Of a stretch of DNA of 56,516 bases, positions 9,250 to 18,351 are shown piece after piece (within the stretch, counting starts at the first letter, position 1; each line of letters starts with the position of its first letter). The DNA is from Pokkaliibacter plantistimulans (GTDB taxonomy: Bacteria; Pseudomonadota; Gammaproteobacteria; Pseudomonadales; Balneatricaceae). The position numbers and the translations under genes were made by a program. The notes under the pieces are model-generated. The model did no database searches. It was not told the DNA's origin and saw only the letters and a program-made list of their open reading frames with translations. The stretch covers positions 1-56,516 of the forward strand of contig NZ_LAPT01000007.1 of NCBI RefSeq assembly GCF_003194385.1, read 5' to 3'.

Positions 9250-11706
9250 TTAGCCCGCCCGTCGCAGCGCAGCAAAGCGTTCGGCAGGGACGGGCGGACT
9301 TTTCAGGTAACCCTGATACAGATGGCAATCACGCTCGGCCAGAAACGCCCGCTGCACCTCAGTCTCGACGCCCTCGGCAATCACCCTCAGGCCCAGATTG
9401 CGCCCCATAGCAATAATGGTGGCGGTCAGCTCGGTCAGCCGCGCTGAGTCAGGCACACCATCAAGGAAGCTCTTGTCGATTTTCAGGGTATCGATGGGGA
9501 AACGACTGAGATAGGACAGCGACGAGTAGCCCGTACCGAAGTCATCCAGTGCCAGATGCATGCCCATCGCCACCAGTGCCTGCAGCTGCGGCAACACCTC
9601 ACTTTCACGCTCCATCAGGGCACTTTCGGTCAGTTCCAGTTCAAGCCACTGCGGTGGGTAGCCGGTTTCGTCGAGAATGCGCTGCACGGTTGGCACCAGA
9701 TTGCCGAAGCGCAGCTGGTGAGGAGAGATGTTGACGGAAATCAGCATCGGCGCGAAGCCAGCATCCAGCCACTGCCTGCCCTGCTGACAGCTTTTGCGCA
9801 GCACCGTCGCCCCCAGCTCTTCGATCAGCCCGGTGACTTCGGCCACCGGAATAAACTCGGCGGGCGAGACGATGCCGTGCTGCGGATCAATCCAGCGCAC
9901 CAGCGCCTCGGCCCCGCAGATCTGGTTGTCCGCCAGCTGCACCTGCGGCTGGAAGTACACCTGCAGGTGATCCTGAGCCATGGCCTCGCGCAGACGCGAC
10001 TCGATGGTCAGCTTGTTCAGGGCCAGCTCAGTCATCTGCGGCACAAAGTAGGCAAAGGTGCCACGCTGGCGGTGTTTAGCAGCATAGAGCGCGGTATCGG
10101 CCTGTTGCAGCAGAAGACTGATGTCCTGCGTCTGATCAGGGAAGACGGCGATACCGATAGAAGCACTGATATGCACCTGCACATGGTTACTGAGCCACAG
10201 GGGTGCCTGCAGACTGTGGAGAATCGCTTCTGCCATCTGCCCGGCCTGCCCGATGTCATCCAGCCCGCGCATCAGCACCGCAAACTCATCGCCACCGGTG
10301 CGACAAAGCAGGTCCGCATGACGTTGCAGCTGCAGCAGGCGCTGTGCTACTTCCACCAGCACTTCATCCCCTGCCGGATGACCATAGCTGTCATTCACGT
10401 CCTTGAAGTGATCGAGATCCACCGTCAGCAGGGCAAAACGGGGCACCTCTTCGTGATAGTGCGACGCCTCCCGCCTCCGCGCCGACTTGTCCTGCAGCGC
10501 CTCTTCCAGCAGGCGGCGGTTGGCCAGCCCTGTCAGGGTGTCATGCTCGGCCAGATAGGCCAACTGCTGCTGGACATGCTTGATCGGCTGGATGTCCACC
10601 AGTGCCCCCACATAGCTGTGCACAACGCCCGCGTTATCACACAGCGGCGTCAGTGACAGCAGACCGGCGCGGGTGCTTCCGTCACGCTGGCCATAGCGCA
10701 CTTCCTCACGGCTGAAACCCTGCGCCTGACTGAGCCCGAGCCCGGCATCACCCAGCTGGATCAACTGGGTGACAGTCTGCTGCCCCTGCTCCACCTGCGC
10801 TTCAGTAATCCCCAGCATGGTGAGAAAGGCCGGATTGGCACGAGTCAGCCGCAGCTGACTATCGGTAATAAAGACGCCTTCGCTGGCATGATCAAAGGAA
10901 ACAGCAGCCTGCTGCAGACGTGTTTCATTGCGCTGCATGTCCTGCATCAGCCGCTCACTGGACGTCACCAGCAGCCCCCAGCGGAAGGGAGCATGGTTGA
11001 GATAACGACTGAAAGCACTGCGGTTGATACAGAGGAACAGCAGCAACGGCAGGCTGAACGACAGCGCCAGCAGCACTTTGCCTCCCAGATTGCCGATCAC
11101 CATATCGATGACCATCTGGCTCATGCCGAAGCCGATCAGCGGGAACAGGATGCCATCGGCACACAACGCCAGACTGAACAGCAAGGTGTAAGCCAGTGCC
11201 GAGATATAGAGGCTGGAGGTCAGGCGCTTCAGTTTTTCAAACGCAAACAGCAGGAATAGCAGCTCGGCAATGATCAGCACGCCGCCCAGTACGATCAGTG
11301 GTACAGAGACATCAAACAGCTGAACCGGCGTGTTGTTACTGTTGATCACGCCCTCATGCTGGAGGCTGCTGGACACCAGCCACGACAGAAAGAAGTTGAA
11401 GACATCGACGCTGATCACCAGCCGTACGATGTTGCGCAGGATGAAGATGTCGCGCTCGACGATCACGAACAGCACACTGCTCATCATGAAGGCGCCGTAG
11501 CACAGATTGCCGCCGGAAATGGCCACCCCTTCTGCCAGAGGCAGGGTATAGACCGAACCCAGATAGCCGCCGAACAGCAGCACAAGACCCAGCCAGACGT
11601 AGAAGCACACCTGCCGCACAGGGTTGCTGAGCGTGGAGAAATACAGGGGGAATACAGAAAACAACAGTACTTGCGCAGCATAGAGGGCAAGCATAGAGGA
11701 CTCCAA
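9250..11706 (-). CDS. Membrane-bound PAS-GGDEF-EAL protein (c-di-GMP turnover)
   Basis: 818 aa. The N-terminal about 235 residues contain seven hydrophobic segments (MASE-like sensor). A PAS domain follows (about 265-375; FITDSQLRLTRANPAF), then a GGDEF domain with intact GGDEF in CRTGGDEFAVLMRG, then an EAL domain beginning GAEALVRWIDP with the catalytic residues ELTESALM and DDFGTGYSSLSYL. Both catalytic sites look complete, so the protein could act as diguanylate cyclase, phosphodiesterase or both. No RxxD inhibitory site is obvious before GGDEF. It is a single gene transcribed leftward; the region upstream (11707-11953) has a 21-bp tandem repeat. Confidence 0.9.
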   Translation of the reverse strand: MESSMLALYAAQVLLFSVFPLYFSTLSNPVRQVCFYVWLGLVLLFGGYLGSVYTLPLAEGVAISGGNLCYGAFMMSSVLFVIVERDIFILRNIVRLVISVDVFNFFLSWLVSSSLQHEGVINSNNTPVQLFDVSVPLIVLGGVLIIAELLFLLFAFEKLKRLTSSLYISALAYTLLFSLALCADGILFPLIGFGMSQMVIDMVIGNLGGKVLLALSFSLPLLLFLCINRSAFSRYLNHAPFRWGLLVTSSERLMQDMQRNETRLQQAAVSFDHASEGVFITDSQLRLTRANPAFLTMLGITEAQVEQGQQTVTQLIQLGDAGLGLSQAQGFSREEVRYGQRDGSTRAGLLSLTPLCDNAGVVHSYVGALVDIQPIKHVQQQLAYLAEHDTLTGLANRRLLEEALQDKSARRREASHYHEEVPRFALLTVDLDHFKDVNDSYGHPAGDEVLVEVAQRLLQLQRHADLLCRTGGDEFAVLMRGLDDIGQAGQMAEAILHSLQAPLWLSNHVQVHISASIGIAVFPDQTQDISLLLQQADTALYAAKHRQRGTFAYFVPQMTELALNKLTIESRLREAMAQDHLQVYFQPQVQLADNQICGAEALVRWIDPQHGIVSPAEFIPVAEVTGLIEELGATVLRKSCQQGRQWLDAGFAPMLISVNISPHQLRFGNLVPTVQRILDETGYPPQWLELELTESALMERESEVLPQLQALVAMGMHLALDDFGTGYSSLSYLSRFPIDTLKIDKSFLDGVPDSARLTELTATIIAMGRNLGLRVIAEGVETEVQRAFLAERDCHLYQGYLKSPPVPAERFAALRRAG

Positions 11707-11840
11707 TCAGCGTGACATTCACGTTCCTTGTCGCAGCCTGATTGTCTGCAGACATCCACCAATGAGAATGATGTTAGTCAAGGAAGAAAGGAGGTGCCGT
11801 TAAGATTCGTAAAATGCGCACTATCTGTCGCAGATTGCAC

Positions 11841-11882
11841 GCTTCTCAGCAATGTTTTACCGCTTTTCAGCAATGTTTGACC
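11841..11882. repeat. Two-copy 21-bp direct repeat between the GGDEF/EAL gene and the DMT exporter gene
   Basis: Bases 11841-11861 and 11862-11882 are copies of the same 21-bp unit (core TCAGCAATGTTT) with two differences. They lie 135 bp upstream of the GGDEF/EAL start and about 70 bp beyond the exporter stop. Spacing of two helical turns would suit a pair of regulator sites. The remaining intergenic sequence (11707-11840, 11883-11953) shows no gene. Confidence 0.6.
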
Positions 11883-11953
11883 GCTTCCGTTATCACAGAT
11901 GCCACACCACAGACAGTACGCCAGAGCCTGACGAACTGTTCCGCCCGCCGCTA

Positions 11954-12916
11954 TCAGCGCTTCACCGCCGCCAGCGACACCACCAGAATACCGCCGAGAA
12001 TGGCGACCACTCCGATGATCAGCGACAGGCTCAGCTGTTCGCCCAGAAACACCACTGACATCATCAGCCCGACCACCGGTACACCGAGCATGGCCGATGA
12101 CATGCTGGTGGATGACAGCCACATGCTGGCAGCATTGACGGCAACGAAACAAAACGCCGTCGCCAGCGGCCCCACAAACAGGATGACCTCCCAGAATGAG
12201 CGGCTCATGTCACCGCTGTAAGGGCCTTCGATGACATAGGCCAGCCCGGTCAGCGGAATAGTCGCCAGCAACATTTGCCAGGGAGCCAGCTGATAGGCAC
12301 TGGAGTCCCCCTTGTAGTAGCGCAGATGCAGAATGCACATGGCCCAGCACAGAGAACCGGCAAGCAGCATCAGGTTGGCCTTGAGCAGGGTGCTGTTATT
12401 CCAGTCCAGCGCCTGCGGGTTGAACAGTGCCGCGACCCCGCTCAGCCCCAGCAGGGTGCCAATAAGCTGACCACGGCTGAGGCGCTCGCGAAACAACAGG
12501 ATTGCCGCCGGTGTGACCCACAACGGCGTCGTGTATGCCAGCACTGCCGAGCGCCCGGCCGGGATAGTCGTCATGGCGATAGCCCCCAGTACGGTAAACA
12601 ACAGCATTTGCAGCAAGCCGACGCTGGCGATCAACGGCAGGTCGCGCCGGGTTGGCAGGCGCAGGGTACCGGTCAGCATCTGTAGCAGAAACAGACAAGC
12701 CCCGCCTGTCGCGAAGCGGGTGGCGGAGAACCAGATGGGGCTGATGTGACTGAGGCCCACCTTCATCACCGGCCAGTTCGCCCCCCACAGCACAATGGCC
12801 AGACTGAGCAGCAGTAAACCGCGGCTCTGCACCGACAGCTGCGGGCGCCAGTGCGGTAGGGTCGCCGCTGGGGAATAGCGGGTTTCAGCAATACAGCCAG
12901 CCTCTTGCGAACGCAT
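11954..12916 (-). CDS. EamA/DMT-superfamily transporter (RhaT/YdcZ-like metabolite exporter)
   Basis: 320 aa with ten predicted TM helices in two EamA repeats. The first repeat starts near residue 33 (LSLAIVLWGANWPVMKVGL, WFSATRFATGG), the second near 175 (LAGSLCWAMCILHLRYY) and ends GVPVVGLMMSVVFLGE. These are the standard DMT signatures. About 30 hydrophilic residues precede TM1, so a downstream start is possible, but no other ATG fits before the first helix. It is divergent from an Lrp-type regulator 135 bp away, an arrangement common for amino-acid or metabolite exporters controlled by that regulator. Substrate unknown. Confidence 0.85.
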   Translation of the reverse strand: MRSQEAGCIAETRYSPAATLPHWRPQLSVQSRGLLLLSLAIVLWGANWPVMKVGLSHISPIWFSATRFATGGACLFLLQMLTGTLRLPTRRDLPLIASVGLLQMLLFTVLGAIAMTTIPAGRSAVLAYTTPLWVTPAAILLFRERLSRGQLIGTLLGLSGVAALFNPQALDWNNSTLLKANLMLLAGSLCWAMCILHLRYYKGDSSAYQLAPWQMLLATIPLTGLAYVIEGPYSGDMSRSFWEVILFVGPLATAFCFVAVNAASMWLSSTSMSSAMLGVPVVGLMMSVVFLGEQLSLSLIIGVVAILGGILVVSLAAVKR

Positions 12917-13051
12917 GACGGGTCTCTCTCACAGGTCAGAACAGGACTATTTTATTCCCTTAGAGAAAGACGATTTTTCCCATTATTCTTCCATCCAGAC
13001 CCATTTCAGGTTACTTATTCTGCTAATCATCCATTCTGAAGAATATCTATC

Positions 13052-13540
13052 ATGCAACGGCTCGACCGCACCGATATTGCTATCCTCAACAAACTGCAGG
13101 ACAACGCCCGCATCACCCATGCGGAACTGGCCCGCTCCGTCAATCTGTCCACCACGCCCTGCTTCAATCGGGTCAAGGCCATGGAGGAAATGGGTCTGAT
13201 CCGTCAGCAGGTCACCTTGCTGGCGCCCGACAAGCTGGGTCTGCACGTCAATGTGTTTATTCATGTCAGTCTGGAAAAGCAGGTGGAGGATGCCCTGCAG
13301 CGTTTTGAACAGGCCATCGATGCGCGGCCAGAGGTCATGGAGTGCTATCTGATGACGGGAGATGCCGATTATCTGCTGCGGGTCGTGGTGCCCGATATTC
13401 AGGCGCTGGAGCGCTTTATTCTGCAGCACCTGACCAAGATTCCCGGCGTAGCCAATATCCGCTCCAGCTTTGCGCTTAAGCAGGTGCGGTACAAGACCGC
13501 CCTGCCCCTGCCAGCCAATGGCATGACGCTGCCGGAGTGA
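13052..13540 (+). CDS. Lrp/AsnC-family transcriptional regulator
   Basis: 162 aa. The N-terminal winged helix-turn-helix (residues 1-55; [20 protein letters not shown], then [20 protein letters not shown]) is followed by an AsnC/RAM ligand-binding domain (about 65-145; [19 protein letters not shown]). Closest in feel to Lrp and BkdR-like proteins. It is divergent from the EamA exporter, which is its likely target, with an amino acid as probable ligand. Downstream comes the terminator interrupted by a MITE-like insertion. Confidence 0.9.
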   Translation: MQRLDRTDIAILNKLQDNARITHAELARSVNLSTTPCFNRVKAMEEMGLIRQQVTLLAPDKLGLHVNVFIHVSLEKQVEDALQRFEQAIDARPEVMECYLMTGDADYLLRVVVPDIQALERFILQHLTKIPGVANIRSSFALKQVRYKTALPLPANGMTLPE

Positions 13541-13572
13541 GGTTGGATACCGGCGCCAGAGCAGCATAAAAA

Positions 13573-13771
13573 ACGGGCGGAGTCGCTAGGAGCCTGTCGG
13601 ACTTAACACTGGGCTTACTGCGACAAAGCCGATTTTGGGCATTTTGCCCCCTCTCTTTCGTTAAATAGAACCACTATTCGCCTCAAGAGAGCGGACAAAC
13701 TGCCTCAAAACGGACTTTTTCTCATGACAGCCGGTCAAGGCCGACAGGCTCCTAGTGCATACTCCGCCCGT
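13573..13771 (-). terminator. Intrinsic terminator for the nitroreductase gene, loop split by an insertion
   Basis: ACGGGCGGAGT (13573-13583) and ACTCCGCCCGT (13761-13771) are perfect complements. Read on the minus strand the second arm is followed by a run of T (complement of AAAAAA at 13568-13573), as expected for a leftward rho-independent terminator of the gene at 13827-14480. The arms are now 177 bp apart because a 162-bp element sits in what was an 11-nt loop. Confidence 0.7.
13586..13755. mobile_element. MITE-like element with terminal inverted repeats and CTAG flanks
   Basis: The segment 13590-13751 (162 bp) begins GAGCCTGTCGG and ends CCGACAGGCTC, perfect 11-bp inverted repeats. It is bounded on both sides by CTAG (13586-13589 and 13752-13755), consistent with a 4-bp target-site duplication. 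There is no ORF inside. Short length, terminal repeats, flanking duplication and lack of coding capacity fit a miniature inverted-repeat transposable element mobilised in trans. The parent IS family cannot be named from this sequence alone. Confidence 0.7.
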
Positions 13772-13826
13772 GCGTCACATCCATCAGCCATCGCGCTTAT
13801 AAGATCGCGCAATTCTGAACGGGTTC

Positions 13827-14480
13827 TCAGATGGTAGTGAACACCACCTCTTCAGTCAGACGGGATTTGGGCAGTGCCGCATTGAAGTCCTCATCGCTGT
13901 GATAGCCCAGGCTGACCACCACCACGCTGGTGAAGCCCTGCTCACGCAGACCCAGCTCGCTGTCCAGCACGCCAAAGTCGATGCCTTCCATCGGCGTGGC
14001 ATCCAGACCCAGACTGGCAGCGCCCAGCAGCAGCGTGCCCAGTGCCAGATAAACCTGCTTCTCCATCCAGTGCTGCAGATCTTTCTGGGTATAACGATGC
14101 AGATTCACATAGGAAGTGCGCACCACATGCTGGGTTGCCCTGGCTTCATCGCTGCGGAAACGGCCATCGGCCTGTTCCTGCTCCAGCACCGCCTGCAGAT
14201 GCGCCTCAGTCATATCAGTACGGGCACACAGCACCAGCACATGAGAGGCTTTGCTGATCTTGGCTTCGTTGTAGGAAAAATTGCCAGCCGCCGCTTTGGC
14301 GACACGGCCTTTCCCTTCTTCACTGGCTGCCAGCACAAAATGCCAGGGCTGTGAGTTGACGGATGAGGGTGCCAGACGCAACAGCGCTTTCAGCTCATCA
14401 ATCTTGTCCTGAGTGATTTTCTTGCTGTCATCAAACGCCTTGGTGGTGTAACGACGACTGGCAACGGAAGCAACAGACAT
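13827..14480 (-). CDS. nfsB: Oxygen-insensitive NAD(P)H nitroreductase / dihydropteridine reductase (NfsB-like)
   Basis: 217 aa, the same length as E. coli NfsB, an FMN homodimer that reduces nitroaromatics and quinones in two-electron steps. The N-terminal SRRYTTKAFD and RLAPSSVNSQPWHFVLA segments supply FMN phosphate and ring contacts, and the later GLDATPMEGID and VVVVSLGYHSDEDFN segments are also conserved. It is followed (leftward) by the terminator that carries the MITE. A 170-bp gap separates it from the quinone oxidoreductase gene upstream, which points the same way and may share its regulation. Confidence 0.88.
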   Translation of the reverse strand: MSVASVASRRYTTKAFDDSKKITQDKIDELKALLRLAPSSVNSQPWHFVLAASEEGKGRVAKAAAGNFSYNEAKISKASHVLVLCARTDMTEAHLQAVLEQEQADGRFRSDEARATQHVVRTSYVNLHRYTQKDLQHWMEKQVYLALGTLLLGAASLGLDATPMEGIDFGVLDSELGLREQGFTSVVVVSLGYHSDEDFNAALPKSRLTEEVVFTTI

Positions 14481-14651
14481 AGTATTTCTCCTGATAACGG
14501 GATAACGCTGATCCCCAAGCCGGGCTCACTCATCCGAAGGATGCGAGCCCCTCCCAAAACGGCAGACACAATAATCGAGAATGCGGCAGCAGGCATCCGC
14601 TATTTCGCTATCACAGCGTTGCCCTGCCTGTCCGGGTCGCCTGCTGAGCCA

Positions 14652-15659
14652 TCAAAATCCGGCAAGCACGACCTTGCCGCGTGAACGTCCGCTTTCCAGC
14701 AGCTGATGAGCACGGCGCAGATTGTCTGCATTGATGGCACCAAAATGCTCGGCCACCGTCGTTTTCAGCACGCCCTTGTCGATCAGCTCCGCCACGTCGT
14801 TCAGCAGCTGATGCTGGCGAATCATATCGGCGGTGGCATACAGCGAACGGGTGAACATCAGCTCCCAGTGCAAGGCAAGGCTTTTGCGCTTGAGCGGGAC
14901 GACATCCAGCGTCGCGGGGTCATCAATCACGGCGATATGCCCCTGAGGTGCCATCACGTCGATCAGCTGGGCAAAGTGCTGCTCGGTATGGGTCAGGCTG
15001 GCGACATAGTTCACCTGCGGCAGGCCAATGCGGGTCAGCTCCTCGGCCAGTGGCAGACGGTGATCAATGACATGATGAGCGCCCATGGAGGCCACCCACT
15101 GACGCGTTTCCGGCCGTGAGGCAGTACCTATCACCGTCAGCCCGGTCAGCTGGCGGGCCAGCTGTACCAGCATGGAACCCACACCGCCTGCAGCGCCCAC
15201 CACCAGCAATGTCTGCCCCTCGCCACTGCCCTGCGTGACAGCCAGACGATCAAACAGCAGTTCCCAGGCGGTGATGGCCGTCAGCGGTACGGCCGCCGAC
15301 TGTGCCCAGTCAAGCGAAACGGGCTTACGCCCGACAATGCGCTCATCCACCAGATGCAGTTCGCTATTGCTGCCGGGGCGATGAATGGCACCGGCGTAGA
15401 ACACCTCATCACCGGGCTGAAACAGCGTTACCTCAGCACCAACGGCCTCGACAATACCGGCGGCATCCCACCCCAGCACGCGGGGTTCAGTCACCGCCAC
15501 ACCGGCACGAATCTTGGTATCCACCGGATTGACCGACACCGCCCTGACCCGCACCAGCAGGTCACGGGCCCCCGGCAGCGGCGCGGGCAGCTCGATGTCC
15601 TGCAGTGCCTCGGCATCATCAATGGGCAAACCGTGCTGGGTATAAACGATGGCTTTCAT
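14652..15659 (-). CDS. Zinc-type alcohol dehydrogenase-like / quinone oxidoreductase (MDR superfamily)
   Basis: 335 aa. The GroES-like domain begins MKAIVYTQHG and has the VSVNPVDTKIRAG and VLGWDAAGIVEAVG segments of the ZADH/quinone-oxidoreductase branch. The Cys ligands of true zinc alcohol dehydrogenases are absent. The Rossmann domain carries LLVVGAAGGVGSMLVQLARQ for NADPH. The reaction is probably NADPH-dependent reduction of quinones or enones. The preceding 247 bp hold the tRNA-Val promoter on the other strand. Confidence 0.88.
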   Translation of the reverse strand: MKAIVYTQHGLPIDDAEALQDIELPAPLPGARDLLVRVRAVSVNPVDTKIRAGVAVTEPRVLGWDAAGIVEAVGAEVTLFQPGDEVFYAGAIHRPGSNSELHLVDERIVGRKPVSLDWAQSAAVPLTAITAWELLFDRLAVTQGSGEGQTLLVVGAAGGVGSMLVQLARQLTGLTVIGTASRPETRQWVASMGAHHVIDHRLPLAEELTRIGLPQVNYVASLTHTEQHFAQLIDVMAPQGHIAVIDDPATLDVVPLKRKSLALHWELMFTRSLYATADMIRQHQLLNDVAELIDKGVLKTTVAEHFGAINADNLRRAHQLLESGRSRGKVVLAGF

Positions 15660-15865
15660 GGGATTTCCTCGCTAACAGTGCAAAGTGTTCAGTTGCGAGC
15701 CATGGTAAGCAGGCCAGCACAGCGGAAACAGCCAGAAAAAACAGCAGCACTTTCACTCCAGAAGTGAAAATAACCATGACGACAATGTGTTGATGTGGCG
15801 CTGAGCTGCGCCCGCAGATGGGTGCTGAACCACCGTACAGACATCTGCTAAGTGGTTGAAAGTAC

Positions 15866-15893
15866 TTGCAAAGAGGTAATTTGTGAGTAATAT
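15866..15893 (+). promoter_or_regulatory. Promoter of tRNA-Val copy 1
   Basis: TTGCAA (15866-15871) and TAATAT (15888-15893) are separated by 16 bp and end 13 bp before the mature tRNA 5' end, a fit to a sigma-70 promoter. Confidence 0.55.
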
Positions 15894-15906
15894 ACACAGC
15901 CACTTC

Positions 15907-15983
15907 AGGACTATAGCTCAGTTGGTTAGAGCACCACCTTGACATGGTGGGGGTCGCTGGTTCGAGTCCAGTTAGTCCTACCA
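15907..15983 (+). tRNA. tRNA-Val (anticodon GAC), copy 1
   Basis: 77 nt with encoded CCA. Acceptor AGGACTA pairs with TAGTCCT. D-arm GCTCAGTTGGTTAGAGC, anticodon loop TTGACAT between CCACC and GGTGG (anticodon GAC), T-arm CTGG-TTCGAGT-CCAG. It is base-for-base identical to the copy at 28272-28348 on the other strand. Confidence 0.97.
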
Positions 15984-15989
15984 GAATTG

Positions 15990-16028
15990 AAAAACAGCCA
16001 CTACGGATCATGCCGGGTGGCTGTTTTT
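15990..16028 (+). terminator. Terminator of tRNA-Val copy 1
   Basis: AAAAACAGCCAC (15990-16001) pairs with GTGGCTGTTTTT (16017-16028). The T run closes the stem seven bases after the CCA end. The same hairpin with few differences follows the second tRNA-Val copy. Confidence 0.85.
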
Positions 16029-16248
16029 ATTTCTGTGTTTCGCTTCTGCGCTTCACTTGGGGTGATCGCACCTTTCCATGTGCACCGGCCTGTTAAGGCA
16101 GTAGTGACACGACGGTGCCACTACGGCTCTGCAGGCCATTATCGTGAAGCTTGAATCAGTCACTTTGCGTCAGGCCACCAACATTCTGGCCGCACTGCGC
16201 GCTGACATAGAACCTGTCCTCATGACTGAACATCGCCCCCTCTGCGCT

Positions 16249-18351
16249 TCACTCCCGCAAGCCACTGGCACGTTGCACTCGCCGCTCCACCGCCTCATGC
16301 AGCACGGCGTCACTCCCTGCCGACGCCAGGGTAAACCAGTCACGGGCACGGGTGATGCCGGTATAGACCAGCTCCCGGGTCAGAATGGGGTTGAGGGTTT
16401 CCGGCAGAATCAGGGCGGTATGCGTAAACTCCGAACCCTGTGACTTGTGCACGGTCATGGCGAACACTGTTTCTACCGCTTTCAGACGACTGGGCAGTAT
16501 CCACTTGATGCCACCCTGACCATCTCCCGCCGGGAAGGCCACCCGCAACACCCAGCCGGTGTAGCGTTCACCGTCCTGATTGATGCGCTCACCGGGCAGC
16601 ATCAGGGTGATGCCGATATCGCCGTTCATCAGCCCCAGACTGTAATCATTTTTGGTGACCAGCACCGGACGACCGGGGTACCAGTCTTTGCCAAGACGCA
16701 ACAGATCACGCTTTTGCAGCAGCTCAGCGATGCGCTGATTGAGCCCCTCGATACCCCAGGGCCCGCGGCGCAATGCGCACAGCACCTGAAACTGGCCGTG
16801 CGCCCTGAGCACCTGACGTGCCCAGTGATCAAAGGCATCGTGACCGGCATCCAGCGCCGGGCGCTGCTGATTGACCACATTCAGATAGTGTCTGTAGCCC
16901 ACCGGCGCGGGCAGCGGCTGATCACCACGAAGACGACCCTGCCCCTGATGAGTGAAAGCACTGACCGCGCCATTGACCACCAGCTCGGCCAGCTGGCTGT
17001 CGTCATCACGGCTGACCCGCATCCGCGCCAGATCGGCAAAGTGCTGCTTCCATACCTGTCTGACAGCGGCGACCTGTCCGTCGTTGACCGCTTCGGCCAG
17101 CTGGCCGATCCCACTGTCGGCAGTGAAACGATGACTGTGGCGCAACATCACCACCGCCTGATCGTAGAGATCACCGCTGGCATCAATCAGCTGGTCATCA
17201 ATCTGCTCACCCGTGACCGCCTGCAGCCACTGCCGGGTCGATGGCAGATAGTGCCCATCGCGGGCGCGACGACACAGCTCACCGAGTACCGCCCCGGCCT
17301 CCACCGAGGCCAGCTGATCCTTGTCACCCAGCAGGATCAGTCGTGCTCGGGCAGGCAGTGCCTGCAGCAACGAGGCCATCATTTCCAGATCAACCATGGA
17401 TGCCTCATCCACCACCAGTACATCCAGCGATAACGGGTTGCGCTGATGATGGACAAAGTGACGGGTATCCGGTCGGCTGCCGAGCAGGCGGTGCAGAGTG
17501 GTGGCCTCTCCGCTGATGGCCTGCCGCACCTCGTCCGCCTGCGGCAGACCACGCAGGTCCAGCCGCGCCAGAGCACCGGCGATGGACTCATTGAGGCGGG
17601 CCGCCGCCTTACCGGTCGGTGCCGCCAGCCGGATGCGCAGCACCTGCTGGCTGCTCTGCAACGACAGGCTCTGCAACAATGCCAGCAGCTTGACCACCGT
17701 AGTGGTCTTGCCGGTGCCGGGGCCGCCGGTAATGATGCTGAACGCATTACCTGCCGCCAGTGCACAGGCCACTTTCTGCCAGTCGGTGGCGCTGCCTGCC
17801 TGTGCGGGAAACAGCACATCCAGACGCTGACGTAACTGCTGCTGCCGTTCAGCATCGGTGGTCATGCCGCCCTGTTGCAGCCGCAGCTGAATCAGGCTGC
17901 GTACGTCCTGCTCATACTGCCAGTAGCGACGCAGATAGAGCCTGCCGCTCACCAGCACCAGCGGCGTACTGCCCTGCCCGCCCGTAACCAGCTCAGAACC
18001 CGCCAGTGCCCGCTGCCAGCTGTGCAGGGTGACACTGTTCAGCACCTCTTCCGGCAGCTGAACTTCGCCTTCTTCCCCTTCCGGTGGCAGCGATAGCGCA
18101 AAGCGGCTGTCTTTCAGGGTATCGGCCAGATCAAGGCAGACATGGCCGCGGCCCAGCTGATGGCTGGCCAGTGCCGCCGCCAGCAGCACCAGCGGATCGG
18201 TATCACCGGCATGATCAGCCAGAAAACGGACAAAGGCGTAATCCAGCTCTCGCAGCCAGCCACGATCCGTCCATTGCCGCAGCAGTTGCAGATGCTGTTC
18301 AACCGCCGCGGAATAATGCGCGGTGCACCCCATTAAGGTCAGTGTCGTCAT
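16249..18351 (-). CDS. recD: RecD, alpha subunit of exodeoxyribonuclease V
   Basis: 700 aa (E. coli RecD 608; the family varies). Superfamily 1 5'-3' helicase motor of RecBCD. Walker A is GGPGTGKTTTVV (about residue 215), Walker B VLVVDEASMVDLEM, motif III LILLGDKDQLASVEAG, motif V/VI MTVHKSQGSEFTH and VYTGITRAR. The N-terminal about 170 residues are the RecB/RecC interface domain. It is the last gene of recC-recB-recD, and its ATG overlaps the recB stop (ATGA at 18348-18351), giving coupled stoichiometric synthesis. Downstream, 16029-16248 holds no gene before the tRNA-Val terminator. Confidence 0.96.
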   Translation of the reverse strand: MTTLTLMGCTAHYSAAVEQHLQLLRQWTDRGWLRELDYAFVRFLADHAGDTDPLVLLAAALASHQLGRGHVCLDLADTLKDSRFALSLPPEGEEGEVQLPEEVLNSVTLHSWQRALAGSELVTGGQGSTPLVLVSGRLYLRRYWQYEQDVRSLIQLRLQQGGMTTDAERQQQLRQRLDVLFPAQAGSATDWQKVACALAAGNAFSIITGGPGTGKTTTVVKLLALLQSLSLQSSQQVLRIRLAAPTGKAAARLNESIAGALARLDLRGLPQADEVRQAISGEATTLHRLLGSRPDTRHFVHHQRNPLSLDVLVVDEASMVDLEMMASLLQALPARARLILLGDKDQLASVEAGAVLGELCRRARDGHYLPSTRQWLQAVTGEQIDDQLIDASGDLYDQAVVMLRHSHRFTADSGIGQLAEAVNDGQVAAVRQVWKQHFADLARMRVSRDDDSQLAELVVNGAVSAFTHQGQGRLRGDQPLPAPVGYRHYLNVVNQQRPALDAGHDAFDHWARQVLRAHGQFQVLCALRRGPWGIEGLNQRIAELLQKRDLLRLGKDWYPGRPVLVTKNDYSLGLMNGDIGITLMLPGERINQDGERYTGWVLRVAFPAGDGQGGIKWILPSRLKAVETVFAMTVHKSQGSEFTHTALILPETLNPILTRELVYTGITRARDWFTLASAGSDAVLHEAVERRVQRASGLRE

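Noticed and set aside
15619..16011. Open frame over tRNA-Val copy 1 (and the similar one over copy 2) resembling a conserved short protein
   Set aside because: These are translations of the tRNA and its flank, a common spurious ORF; the tRNA folds perfectly.
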